In this document: piece by piece, positions 16,876 to 25,039 of the stretch
Numbering within the stretch: the first letter of the stretch is position 1
Layout of the letters: each line of letters begins with the position of its first letter
Origin: CAYFPX01 sp964519895
GTDB taxonomy: Bacteria; Myxococcota_A; UBA796; CAJQPC01
DNA: 64,000 bases
Direction of reading: 5' to 3'
Assembly: GCA_964519895.1 (NCBI GenBank)
Contig: CAZFLE010000016.1
Location: 1-64,000, forward strand
The notes under the pieces: model-generated
Told to the model about the DNA's origin: nothing
What the model saw: only the letters and a program-made list of their open reading frames with translations
Databases searched by the model: none
Translations under genes and position numbers: made by a program

Positions 16876-17038
16876 CCAGTCCCCTGTCGCGGATTTCGCG
16901 AGGTGATCGCGCCGCGATCGTCGTGACTGGTGGTTCGCTGGCGCTGCCGGCGTGGCCGAGTCACGTCAAGGCGCCAGCGGGCCGCCAGGCGCGACGAGGG
17001 CAAGCGAGCGCCCGCGAACTTCTGCGACAGGGGACTGG
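16876..17038. repeat. Hairpin element, copy A (related to 43403-43560)
   Basis: A 163-nt element bounded by a 15-bp perfect inverted repeat (16876-16890 with 17024-17038). The pairing extends inward with small internal loops to about 28 bp. Inside are a hairpin GATCGC-GCC-GCGATC, and GTGACT paired with AGTCAC. Its interior shares GATxGCGxCGCxATCGTC, GTCACGTCxAGGC and CGAGGGCxAGC with copy B in the same orientation, while the terminal arms differ between copies. It occupies most of the divergent gap between the vWA-like and TPR genes. Candidate structured RNA or miniature mobile element. Confidence 0.6.
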
Positions 17039-17076
17039 CCCAGGGGAGGCCCCCTGGACCGTGTCACCCTCGGGGC

Positions 17077-17631
17077 GTGACGACCCCTGACGACCGCGTC
17101 GTGGTGGAGACACCGGACCGCCGGAGGCCTGCCCGGGCCCGGCGGCTGGACCGCTGGATCACCCCCGTGCTGCGCGTCGGGGGGCGGCTGCTCGGCCGCC
17201 CGTCCGAGGCCCTGCTGCTGGCCCTGACCGGCCGGGCCCGGGGGGGCCCCGCCGAAGCCGACGTCCGAGAGGGCGGCGCAGCGCTCGAGCGGGGCCGACG
17301 GGCTCTGGACCACGGACAGTTCGGCGAGGCGCTTGTCCAGTTCGCCGCCGCGGCCCGGGCCGCCCCGCGGGACCCTTGGCCCTGGCATGGCCGGGGGGAC
17401 GCCCTGCAGCTGTCCGGCGATCCTGCGGGGGCCCTCGCGGCCTACGACCAGGCGCTGGCCCGGGTCGGCGAGCTGGCGGTCTCGCACCTGGGCCGGGGGA
17501 ACGCCCTGGAGGGCCTGGGACGCATCGACGAGGCCCGGGCGGCGTGGTCCGCCGCGCTGACACACGACCCTGGGCTGCACTGGGCCCAGGAGGGGCTCGC
17601 GCGCACGGGGGAGGGGAGCGAAGGCTCTTGA
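17077..17631 (+). CDS. TPR-repeat protein
   Basis: 184 residues. After an Arg-rich N-terminus (about 60 residues) come three TPR-like hairpins: ALERGRRALDHGQFGEALVQFAAA, AWHGRGDALQLSGDPAGALAAY and HLGRGNALEGLGRIDEARAAW. The start is GTG at 17077 (MTTPDD); the frame is open further upstream but there it runs through the hairpin element. No signal peptide. It lies 41 bp upstream of ffh and in the same direction. Role unknown. Confidence 0.65.
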   Translation: MTTPDDRVVVETPDRRRPARARRLDRWITPVLRVGGRLLGRPSEALLLALTGRARGGPAEADVREGGAALERGRRALDHGQFGEALVQFAAAARAAPRDPWPWHGRGDALQLSGDPAGALAAYDQALARVGELAVSHLGRGNALEGLGRIDEARAAWSAALTHDPGLHWAQEGLARTGEGSEGS

Positions 17632-17672
17632 GTCCCACGGTGTTAATGGCCAGGCTCCTCTGAGAGGCCCAG

Positions 17673-19184
17673 ATGCTCGACACCCTGACCAAGGGCTTCC
17701 GCAACGCCCGGCTCAAGCTCCAGGGCCGCGCCACCCTGAGCGAGGAGAACATCTCCGAAGCCCTGCGGGACGTCCGGGTCTCACTGCTCGAGGCCGACGT
17801 GGACCTGGGCGTGGTCAAGGCGTTCCTGGCCAAGGTGCGCGAGCGCTCCCTGGGCGAGGTCGTCCAGGTCAAGACCAAGCGCACGGTGCCGGGCATGCCC
17901 CCGGGCTTCGAGGTCACGGCCGGCGATCACTTCGTCAAGATCTGCCACGACGAGCTCGTCGCCCTGATGGGTCCGGTCGACGACACCTTCGAGCCCCAAG
18001 GCCGGCCTGCGGTCGTGATGATGTGCGGGCTCCAGGGCTCGGGCAAGACCACCACGTCCGGCAAGCTCGCCCGCATGCTGCTCAAGCAGGGCCGCAAGCC
18101 GATGCTGGTCGCCGCCGACATCTACCGGCCCGCCGCCGTGGAGCAGCTGACAACCCTGGGCCGCAAGCTCGGCGTGCCCGTGTTCAGCATCAAGGGCATG
18201 GACCCGGTGGCACTGTGCAACGCCGCCGTGAGCCAGGCCCGCAACGTCGGCCGGGACGTGGTCATCGTCGACACCGCCGGCCGGCTGGCCATCGACAACG
18301 CGCTGATGGACGAGCTCGTCCAGATCCGGGCCCAGACCGGACCCCAGGAGATCCTGTTCGTCTGCGACGCGATGATCGGCCAGGACGCGGTGCGCACCGC
18401 CGCCGAGTTCGACCGGCTCCTGGACTTCACGGGCTTCGTGCTGACCAAGCTCGACGGCGACGCACGCGGTGGCGCCGCGCTGTCGATCAAGCACGTCACC
18501 GGCAAGCCGATCCGCTTCCTGGGCATGGGCGAGGGGCTCGACAAGCTCGAGGTCTTCCGGCCAGAGGGCCTGGCCTCGCGCATCCTGGGCATGGGCGACG
18601 TGGTCGGCCTGGTCAAGGACTTCGAGGAGCACGTCACCGCCGAGGACGCCGAACGAGACGCCAAGAAGATGCTCTCGGGCAACTTCACCTTCGACGACTT
18701 CCTGAAGCAGCTCGAGATGGTCCAGAAGATGGGCTCGCTGAAGGACCTCATGGGCAAGCTCCCGTTCTTCGGCGACATGGAGATCCCCGACGACGCCCTG
18801 GACGACAACGAGCTCGTGCGGGTCAAGGCGATGATCCACTCGATGACCCACCAGGAGCGGCGGGATCCCGACCTGCTCCAGACCCTCGGACGGGTGCGCC
18901 GGGTGGCCAGGGGCAGCGGGCACAAGGAACAAGACGTGCGCGACCTGTACGACCGCTTCAAGATGGCCCGGGACATGATGAAGAACCTGGGCGGTGCCGG
19001 CGGGCTGCTCGGAGCGATGGGCGGCGGCGGCGGCATGCCCGCGTTTCCGGGCATGCCCGGGATGCCCGGCGGCGGCCGCAAGCCAAAGCGCGCCAAGCCC
19101 CAGGTCTCCGCGGCCGACAAGCTCGCCCGCAAGGAGCGCGCCCGAGCGGCCCGCAAGCAGCGGAAGAAGAACCGGAAGCGCTGA
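17673..19184 (+). CDS. ffh: Signal recognition particle protein Ffh
   Basis: 503 residues. Order: N domain, then the G domain with P-loop GLQGSGKTTTSGKLA, DIYRPAAVEQL (G2/IBD), VDTAGRLAID (G3) and TKLDGDARGGAALS (G4/closing loop), then the M domain from about residue 330 with a Gly/Met-rich finger loop (GGGGGMPAFPGMPGMPGGGR) and a basic C-terminus. It binds 4.5S RNA and signal sequences of nascent membrane proteins and docks with FtsY. No 4.5S RNA gene was seen nearby. Confidence 0.96.
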   Translation: MLDTLTKGFRNARLKLQGRATLSEENISEALRDVRVSLLEADVDLGVVKAFLAKVRERSLGEVVQVKTKRTVPGMPPGFEVTAGDHFVKICHDELVALMGPVDDTFEPQGRPAVVMMCGLQGSGKTTTSGKLARMLLKQGRKPMLVAADIYRPAAVEQLTTLGRKLGVPVFSIKGMDPVALCNAAVSQARNVGRDVVIVDTAGRLAIDNALMDELVQIRAQTGPQEILFVCDAMIGQDAVRTAAEFDRLLDFTGFVLTKLDGDARGGAALSIKHVTGKPIRFLGMGEGLDKLEVFRPEGLASRILGMGDVVGLVKDFEEHVTAEDAERDAKKMLSGNFTFDDFLKQLEMVQKMGSLKDLMGKLPFFGDMEIPDDALDDNELVRVKAMIHSMTHQERRDPDLLQTLGRVRRVARGSGHKEQDVRDLYDRFKMARDMMKNLGGAGGLLGAMGGGGGMPAFPGMPGMPGGGRKPKRAKPQVSAADKLARKERARAARKQRKKNRKR

Positions 19185-19264
19185 CTCCAAAGCCCTTGGG
19201 TTCCCTACAGACCCGGTGAGCGCGGGCCGATGAAGAGCCCGGCGCACCGGCGCTGGAGGCTGTC

Positions 19265-20161
19265 ATGCGCATCGATCGCGAGAGCATCATCCGCCTGCTG
19301 CGGGAGGCGCGGGATGCCGGCGCCACCGACGTGCACCTGAAGGTCCCGGGAAGGCCCGCGCTGCGCGTCGGTGGCGACCTGGTGCCGACGTCCCACGCCA
19401 AGCTCTTGCCCGACGACACCCACCGGGCCGCCGGCGTCTTGATGGGGCTGGCCGGGGTGGAGATCCCGCTGGCCCGCAGTCGGGAGGCCGAGTTCGCCTT
19501 TGGCATCGGCGGGATCGGACGCTTCCGCGTGCACCTGTTCAAGCAGCGGGGGTCCATCGGCATCCTGATCCACCGCATGGCGGTCGAGGTCCCACGACTG
19601 GAAGAGCTGCACGCGCCCCCCGAGTGGGCCGGCCTGGCAGGGTTGCCGGGTCTCACCCTGTGTTCGGGCCCCCGGCGCCGAGAGCTCCTGGCCGCCCTGG
19701 TCAACAGCTACAACCACGGCCGCCGGGGCCACGTCATCCTGCTCGAGGAGATGATGGAGTACCTGCACACGGACCACTCGGCGTCCATCAGCCAGCGCGA
19801 GGTGGGGATCGACACCGACGACTGGGCCAGCGGCCTGCGCTCAGCCCTGCGGCAGGACCCGGACCTGGTCGTGCTCGGGGACGTGGTCGACCTCACGGTG
19901 GCCGAGCTGGCCTTGCGGGCTGCCGAGGGGGGCACGAGCGTGCTGGTCGGCATCCCGACCCCGGACCCGTCGCGGGCGGTGCCTTGGTTCGCGACGCTGT
20001 TCGGGACCCACCGGGAGTCCGAGGTCGCCCAGCGCGTGGCCGAGGTCCTGGTGGGCGCGGTGGCCCTGACCCGACACGGCGCGATGGTGCTCGAGCTGGA
20101 CGAGGCCGTGCGCGGCGCCATCCGCATGGGGTCCCCGCTCCCGCGGCCCGTGGCCTGCTGA
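19265..20161 (+). CDS. PilT/PilU-like protein with destroyed Walker A
   Basis: 298 residues aligned with twitching-motility ATPases. The N-terminal part matches the PilT N domain (LLREARDAGATDVHLKVPGRPALRVGGDLVP; compare DLHLSAGxPPxxRxxGxL). The C-terminal part keeps EEMMEYLHTDHSASISQREVG (Asp-box and His-box region) and ALRQDPDLVVLGDVVD (Walker B region). The P-loop GPTGSGKST is replaced by CSGPRRRELLA, so the ATP-binding Lys is gone and the Walker B Glu is Asp. It probably cannot hydrolyse ATP and may be a regulatory paralogue of a true PilT. No pilus genes are nearby. Confidence 0.75.
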   Translation: MRIDRESIIRLLREARDAGATDVHLKVPGRPALRVGGDLVPTSHAKLLPDDTHRAAGVLMGLAGVEIPLARSREAEFAFGIGGIGRFRVHLFKQRGSIGILIHRMAVEVPRLEELHAPPEWAGLAGLPGLTLCSGPRRRELLAALVNSYNHGRRGHVILLEEMMEYLHTDHSASISQREVGIDTDDWASGLRSALRQDPDLVVLGDVVDLTVAELALRAAEGGTSVLVGIPTPDPSRAVPWFATLFGTHRESEVAQRVAEVLVGAVALTRHGAMVLELDEAVRGAIRMGSPLPRPVAC

Positions 20162-20162
20162 C

Positions 20163-21422
20163 TCAGGGACGGACACCCATCGCCACGTTCTCCAGCACCA
20201 TGAGCGCGTCGCTGGACAGGACGAACGCGGGCTCGCCAGGGCTCCAGGCCAGACGTCCCGAGTCGACGTGCGCCCCGAGCTCGACAGTCACCGTGTGTGC
20301 GCCGGCAGTGGCCACGAGCCGGTCCCCGCTGGGCTCCCCGGGGTCGGCCAACGCGCTGCGATCCGCCGGCAGCTGGGTCAACAGGTCCACGGCGTGGGCG
20401 CTGGCCTGGGGCGAAGGCTCGCCGTTGCGCAGCCAGGCCGTGCCCTGGCGGGTCAGCTCCACCTCGACGCCCGCATAGCGCAGGCTCAAGGCCGTGGCTT
20501 CGCCCAGGGTCCACGGCAGGGTGCGATCCTCGAGCAGCGCCTCAGGCGGTGGGAGCAGGGCCAGCAGCTCCCCGACCGTGCCCAGCAAGCCCGACGGGGT
20601 GCGCACCAGCACGCCACCGGCCCGCTCGCCCCCGATCGCCAGGGTGCTCTCCCCACCGGCCTCCACCAGGGTCAGCGTCGCGTGGGCCGGATCCAGTCCG
20701 AAGGGCGCCAGGTCCACGCCGACCAGGCCGTCCTGGAAGGTCTCCAGCCGCAGATCGGCCAGGGCGCTCAGCACACCCTCGACGCGCTGGGTGCTCACGC
20801 GGCGTCCGTCGGCCAGGAACCAGGAGCCCTCTCGTCGCAGGACCTGGGCGACCCGGTCCTCGTCCCGCCACCGGAGCTCGGTCACCGTGGACTCGGCGAA
20901 CCGGTGCACGGTCCGATCCCGCAGGGCGTCGACTGGACGACCCAGGACGGTCATGGGGTGGCCCTCGGCCAGCTGGACCCCGCCACCGTCCACCGTGACG
21001 TAGGTGCGGTAGCCGACCGGTGCGGGGGTGCCCACCGCCAGCGTGTGCCGGCGGCCGTCCGTTCGGGTCAGGGTCAGGGTGGCCTGGGGGTCGACCAGGC
21101 CGTAGATCGCAGGGTCCAGACCCTCGAGCACCGGCCCCACCTCGAGCCGGTCCAGCACACCCACGAACCCGTCGAGCGCGCTGTCGTCTGCCCGCGCCTG
21201 GAGGGGTGAGGTCATCAGCCAGCCGCCGTCGGTCCGCTCCGCCACGACGGTGGTGTCTGCCCGCACCAGCGCCAGACCCGAGACCTGGTCCGGGGACACC
21301 GACACGGGCTGGTCCAGGTCCAGATCGGTGTCGACCGGCGGCTCAGCCCATCGGATGAGCGCCGCTAGTCCCAGGAGGACCGCCGCGAGGATCCCGAGCA
21401 GCCGCTGCTGTCTTCGATGCAT
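20163..21422 (-). CDS. DUF4340 domain-containing membrane-anchored protein
   Basis: 419 residues. A single N-terminal membrane segment (RLLGILAAVLLGLAALIRW, residues 6-24) is followed by an extracytoplasmic region with repeated beta-rich DUF4340 units: WLMTSPLQARADDSALDGFVGVL, YGLVDPQATLTLT, WFLADGRRVSTQRVEGVLSAL. DUF4340 proteins are frequently found with gliding and ABC-type (GldA/F/G-like) genes, which are absent here. The ATG at 21422 is chosen because it begins the membrane segment; the frame is open upstream but runs into the grpE promoter. Function unknown. Confidence 0.8.
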   Translation of the reverse strand: MHRRQQRLLGILAAVLLGLAALIRWAEPPVDTDLDLDQPVSVSPDQVSGLALVRADTTVVAERTDGGWLMTSPLQARADDSALDGFVGVLDRLEVGPVLEGLDPAIYGLVDPQATLTLTRTDGRRHTLAVGTPAPVGYRTYVTVDGGGVQLAEGHPMTVLGRPVDALRDRTVHRFAESTVTELRWRDEDRVAQVLRREGSWFLADGRRVSTQRVEGVLSALADLRLETFQDGLVGVDLAPFGLDPAHATLTLVEAGGESTLAIGGERAGGVLVRTPSGLLGTVGELLALLPPPEALLEDRTLPWTLGEATALSLRYAGVEVELTRQGTAWLRNGEPSPQASAHAVDLLTQLPADRSALADPGEPSGDRLVATAGAHTVTVELGAHVDSGRLAWSPGEPAFVLSSDALMVLENVAMGVRP

Positions 21423-21463
21423 TCCGAGCCCTCCGAGACCGGCCCTTTTGTCCGTCCACGGCT

Positions 21464-21491
21464 TTGACGCAACCCTCGGAGTGCTTATCAG
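21464..21491 (+). promoter_or_regulatory. Putative promoter of grpE
   Basis: TTGACG (21464-21469) followed by TTATCA/TATCAG (21485-21491) at 15-16 nt spacing, about 23 nt upstream of the grpE ATG. No clear heat-shock CIRCE repeat or sigma32 consensus was seen. Confidence 0.45.
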
Positions 21492-21513
21492 GGGGCCGTC
21501 CAGAGGAGTACCC

Positions 21514-22137
21514 ATGTCCGAGCGCGAGACCGCACCGGGTTCCGAGCAGGCTTCCGAACCTCAGAGCGCCGAGCCCATCGAGCTGCACGTCGAGCCCGAA
21601 CCCGAGCCCGAGCCCGAGCCGGAGCTGAGCCCCGAGCAACAGGAGCTCGCCGCGCTGCGCAGCCAGCTCCAGGACAACACCGCCCGCCTTCGCACGGTCT
21701 CGGTGGCCTATCGCAAGCTCCAGGAAGAATTCACCGGGTTCCGGGAGCGCCAGGAGCGCCAGACCGCCATCAAGCAGGAGGTCCTCAAGGGCGACACGGT
21801 CAAGCGGCTGTTCGAGCCCATGGAGAACCTGAGGCGCAGCATCGACGCCCTGTCCAAGGCCGGCCTGGGCGACGACGCGGGCAACGGCCTGGAGATGGTC
21901 TGGCGGGACTTCCTGGCGGGCTTTCGCGACCTGGGCCTGGAAGAGCTGGGCCAGGAGGGCGACGTCTTCGACCCCGATCTGCACGAGGCGCTCACCACCA
22001 TGCCCGTCGACGACGCAGCGATGGACGGCCGCATCGTCCAGGTCTTCTCCAAGGGCTACCGGGTCGGCTCTCGCCTGATCCGGCCCGCGCGGGTGGTCAT
22101 CGGCCAGCACCACGAGGAGCCGGTCGCCGAGGCCTGA
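21514..22137 (+). CDS. grpE: Nucleotide exchange factor GrpE
   Basis: 207 residues. An acidic Glu-Pro tract (residues about 25-40) precedes the long coiled coil (LSPEQQELAALRSQLQDN to RQERQTAIKQEVLKGD). The C-terminal beta domain follows, with VWRDFLAGFRDLGLEELGQEGDVFDPDLHEAL and the family end GYRVGSRLIRPARVVIG. It releases ADP from DnaK. The ATG at 21514 follows AGAGGAG. No dnaK or dnaJ adjoins; trmL follows 3 bp later. Confidence 0.93.
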   Translation: MSERETAPGSEQASEPQSAEPIELHVEPEPEPEPEPELSPEQQELAALRSQLQDNTARLRTVSVAYRKLQEEFTGFRERQERQTAIKQEVLKGDTVKRLFEPMENLRRSIDALSKAGLGDDAGNGLEMVWRDFLAGFRDLGLEELGQEGDVFDPDLHEALTTMPVDDAAMDGRIVQVFSKGYRVGSRLIRPARVVIGQHHEEPVAEA

Positions 22138-22140
22138 GTC

Positions 22141-22611
22141 GTGTCTGGCCCCGTCCTGCACGTCGCCCTGCTGCACCCGGAGATCCCGGGGAACACCGGC
22201 AACATCGGGCGGCTGTGCCTGGGTCTGGGCGCACGCCTGCACCTGGTCCATCCGCTGGGGTTCGACACCGGCGACAAGGCCGCCCGTCGCGCCGGCCTGG
22301 ACCACTGGACCCACGTCGATCGCCAAGAGCACGCGGACGCCGAGGCATTCTGGGCCTGGGCCTCAGGCCGCAGCGTGCACTTGTTCAGCGCCGGCGGGGG
22401 CCACGCCCACACCCGAGTGCCGTGGCAGTGGGGAGACGTCGCCCTGTTCGGTCCGGAGTCGGTCGGTCTCCCCCAGGGGCTGGTGGCCGAGCGGGGGGCC
22501 TGGCGCATCCCCACGCCGGGACCGGTGCGTAGCCTCAACCTGTCGAACGCGGTAGCTGTCGTGGCCTACGGGGCGCTGGCGGCGCTGGAGCCCCACCTGT
22601 TCGGGAGCTGA
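22141..22611 (+). CDS. trmL: tRNA (cytidine(34)-2'-O)-methyltransferase, SPOUT family
   Basis: 156 residues, typical for TrmL. It begins HVALLHPEIPGNTGNIGRLCLG, has the ALFGPESVGLPQ region, and ends with the trefoil-knot S-adenosylmethionine motif PTPGPVRSLNLSNAVAVVAYG. It 2'-O-methylates the wobble base of tRNA-Leu isoacceptors. The GTG start lies 3 bp after grpE, and manC starts 1 bp after its stop, so it is translationally linked to both. Confidence 0.92.
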   Translation: MSGPVLHVALLHPEIPGNTGNIGRLCLGLGARLHLVHPLGFDTGDKAARRAGLDHWTHVDRQEHADAEAFWAWASGRSVHLFSAGGGHAHTRVPWQWGDVALFGPESVGLPQGLVAERGAWRIPTPGPVRSLNLSNAVAVVAYGALAALEPHLFGS

Positions 22612-22612
22612 G

Positions 22613-23692
22613 ATGGCAGACCGGTCCGACAACGTCTTCGTGCTGGTGATGGCCGGGGGGCGTGGGACGCGGTTCTGGCCCAGGTCCCGACGCCAGCTGC
22701 CCAAGCAGTGCATCTCGATCGACGGCGGGCCGACCCTGATCCAGCGCACCATCCAGCGGGTGCTGCCAGCGGTCCCGGCCGAGCGCATCCTGGTCGTCAC
22801 GGCCGCAGAGATGGCGCCGGCCATCCGGGCCCAGCTGACCGAGCTTCCGCCCGAGAATGTGTTGGTCGAGCCCGAGGGTCGAAACACGGCGCCTTGCATC
22901 GGCTGGGGCTCGGTGGAGATCAGCAAGCGGGCCCGCTCGCCGGACGCGGTCATGGTGGTGCTTCCCGCCGACCACGTGATCGAGGACGAGGAGGAGTTCC
23001 GGGACCTGATGCTGGACTGCACCCAGGCTGCGCGTTCCACCAACGCCCTCGTGACCATCGGCATCGAGCCGACGCACCCCGACACCGGCTTCGGCTACCT
23101 CGAGGTCGGCGGCGAGCTGGGCAGCTGGGGGGACCGGTCCTTCTTGCGAGTGGACCGCTTCGTGGAGAAGCCGGATCGGGCACGTGCGCAGGGCTACGTG
23201 GACGGCGGCCGCCACCTGTGGAATGCCGGCATGTTCGTGTTCTCGGTGGCTGCGATCCGAGACGCATTCCGCCAGCACCTGCCGGACACGTGGGCGGTGC
23301 TGGAGAACCTACGCCACTCCCCGGAACGGCTGGCCGAGCTCTATGGCCAGCTGGAGCGCACGTCCCTGGACTACGGGATCATGGAGCGCTCCCACAACGT
23401 GCTCACCGTGCGCGGCGCCTTTGGCTGGTCCGACGTCGGCAGCTGGAAGGCGGTGGCCGACTTCCTGCCGGAGTCCGCCCTGGGTCGCGCCCTGTGCGAG
23501 GCCGAGGTCGCGGTGGACGCCGGAGACTGTGTCGTGCACGCCCCGGGCAAGGTCGTCGCCCTGGTGGGGGTCAGCGAGCTGGCCGTCGTGGACAGCGGGG
23601 ACGCCCTGCTCATCTGTCCCCTGGACCAGGTCCAGCGGCTCCGCGAGGTCATCGCCTCCCTGGAGTCCCAGGGGTTGGTCGACTACCTGTAG
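22613..23692 (+). CDS. manC: Mannose-1-phosphate guanylyltransferase
   Basis: 359 residues. The nucleotidyltransferase signature VMAGGRGTRFWPRSRRQLPKQ begins near residue 13. VLPADHVIEDEEEF, GYLEVGG, VEKPDRARAQGYVDGGRHLWNAGMFVF and FGWSDVGSWKAV are all family motifs. It makes GDP-mannose from mannose-1-phosphate and GTP. The C-terminal isomerase domain of bifunctional ManC/AlgA is absent, as expected for this short form. The product feeds the gmd and rmd-like genes just downstream. Confidence 0.93.
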   Translation: MADRSDNVFVLVMAGGRGTRFWPRSRRQLPKQCISIDGGPTLIQRTIQRVLPAVPAERILVVTAAEMAPAIRAQLTELPPENVLVEPEGRNTAPCIGWGSVEISKRARSPDAVMVVLPADHVIEDEEEFRDLMLDCTQAARSTNALVTIGIEPTHPDTGFGYLEVGGELGSWGDRSFLRVDRFVEKPDRARAQGYVDGGRHLWNAGMFVFSVAAIRDAFRQHLPDTWAVLENLRHSPERLAELYGQLERTSLDYGIMERSHNVLTVRGAFGWSDVGSWKAVADFLPESALGRALCEAEVAVDAGDCVVHAPGKVVALVGVSELAVVDSGDALLICPLDQVQRLREVIASLESQGLVDYL

Positions 23693-23701
23693 ACTGGGCC
23701 C

Positions 23702-24073
23702 ATGTTCTGGGCCCTCCTGCTCGCTTGTGCGGACACGAGCTTCTACCTGCACTCGGATTTCTGCGAGGAGTGGGTCCCCGGGTCCGAGCCCGAGCTGGTG
23801 GTCGACATCACGGACCTGGGCTTCGATGTGACCCGGGTCGGGGTGGAGAAGCCCTGCGACTCCGTGTTCTCGGCGGACATCACCCTCGACGGCAAGGAGA
23901 TCCAGATCCACGAGGCCTGGGAGTACGGCGACGACGAGGACTGCCAGATCTGCTACTCCCCAGCGGTCTCGGTCGAGGACCCACCGCGAGGGACCCTGAC
24001 CGTGCGCTGGTTCGACGACTCGACCCAGGCCACCGCGGTGCACGCCGTCGAAGTGGACCCCGACGCGCTCTGA
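23702..24073 (+). CDS. Small secreted hypothetical protein
   Basis: 123 residues. The N-terminus MFWALLLACADTSFY looks like a short lipoprotein signal with Cys9 as anchor. The rest is acidic and beta-rich, with five more Cys (FCEEW, KPCDS, EDCQICYS). Not recognised. It sits between manC and gmd with gaps of 9 and 3 bp, so it is cotranscribed with sugar-nucleotide genes. A role in surface polysaccharide is only an inference from position. Confidence 0.6.
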   Translation: MFWALLLACADTSFYLHSDFCEEWVPGSEPELVVDITDLGFDVTRVGVEKPCDSVFSADITLDGKEIQIHEAWEYGDDEDCQICYSPAVSVEDPPRGTLTVRWFDDSTQATAVHAVEVDPDAL

Positions 24074-24076
24074 GCC

Positions 24077-25039
24077 TTGCCGACCGCGCTCATCACCGGG
24101 ATCACCGGACAGGACGGGTCGTACCTGGCGGAGCAGCTCCTGGACCAGGGGCTGCGCGTGGTCGGGGTGCACCGCCAGGTGTCTGCCCCGGACCACTGGC
24201 GCATCGCCCACCTGGCCGGTCGCTTGGAGCTGCGCACCGCGGACCTGGCCGATGGCGGCAGCTGGCTGGACTTGCTCGACGACGTCCAGCCCGACGAGCT
24301 CTACAACCTGGGGGCCCAGTCCTTCGTGCCGACGTCGTGGGACCAGCCCCTCTGGACCGCCCAGGCCACGGGACTGGGGGTCCTGAGGGTGCTCGAGGCC
24401 GTGCGCCGGGTCAGCCCGGGCGCCCGGGTCTACCAGGCCTCGTCGTCGGAGATGTTCGGCAACCCAGCGGTCACGCCCCAGTCCGAGGACACCCCCTTCG
24501 CGCCCTGTTCGCCCTATGCCGTGGCCAAGCTGTACGGTCACCACATGGCGCGGACCTATCGGGACGCCTATGGCCTGGACATCCGGGCGGGGGTGCTCTT
24601 CAACCACGAGTCCCCCAGGCGGGGAGAGCACTTCGTGACCCGCAAGGTCGCCCGTGCTGCCGCGCGGATCCGGTCGGGTCTCCAGCCGGACCTGGCCATC
24701 GGGGACACGAGCGTCGCGCGGGACTGGGGCTTCGCCGGCGACTACACCCGGGCCATGCAAGCCATCCTGCGAGACGGCCAGCGCTTCTCCTACGTGATCG
24801 CCACCGGGGTCAGCCACACGGTCGAGGACCTGTTGCGGGTCGCCTTCGGCGCCGTGGACCTGGACTGGCAGGACCACACACGACACGATCCGGCCCTGCT
24901 GCGGCGCAACGAGCTCAGAGGCCTGCGGGGCGACCCTCGCCGGGCGCACGACGAGCTGGGCTGGTCGCCGACCGTGGGCTTCGAGGCCCTGGTGACCGAG
25001 ATGGTTCGTGTGGAGCTGGAGCGGTGCGGGTCCTCCTGA
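24077..25039 (+). CDS. gmd: GDP-mannose 4,6-dehydratase
   Basis: 320 residues of the extended short-chain dehydrogenase family. NAD(P) motif GITGQDGSYLAE at residue 8; YNLGAQSFVPTSW; catalytic SSSEMFG and the YxxxK pair in SPYAVAKLYGHHM; VLFNHESPRRGEHFVTRKV, which is specific to GMDs. It converts GDP-D-mannose to GDP-4-keto-6-deoxy-D-mannose. The start is TTG at 24077, the only initiator immediately before the first strand. The 3' end overlaps the next gene by 16 nt. Confidence 0.93.
   Translation: MPTALITGITGQDGSYLAEQLLDQGLRVVGVHRQVSAPDHWRIAHLAGRLELRTADLADGGSWLDLLDDVQPDELYNLGAQSFVPTSWDQPLWTAQATGLGVLRVLEAVRRVSPGARVYQASSSEMFGNPAVTPQSEDTPFAPCSPYAVAKLYGHHMARTYRDAYGLDIRAGVLFNHESPRRGEHFVTRKVARAAARIRSGLQPDLAIGDTSVARDWGFAGDYTRAMQAILRDGQRFSYVIATGVSHTVEDLLRVAFGAVDLDWQDHTRHDPALLRRNELRGLRGDPRRAHDELGWSPTVGFEALVTEMVRVELERCGSS

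Noticed and set aside
16930..17076. N-terminal extension of the TPR protein at 17077
   Set aside because: The frame is open, but it runs through the hairpin element with Arg-rich composition; the GTG at 17077 is a better start.
22708..25020. Long plus-strand frame before the rmd-like gene
   Set aside because: Out-of-frame shadow of manC and gmd; only the part from 25024 onward codes for a recognisable protein.
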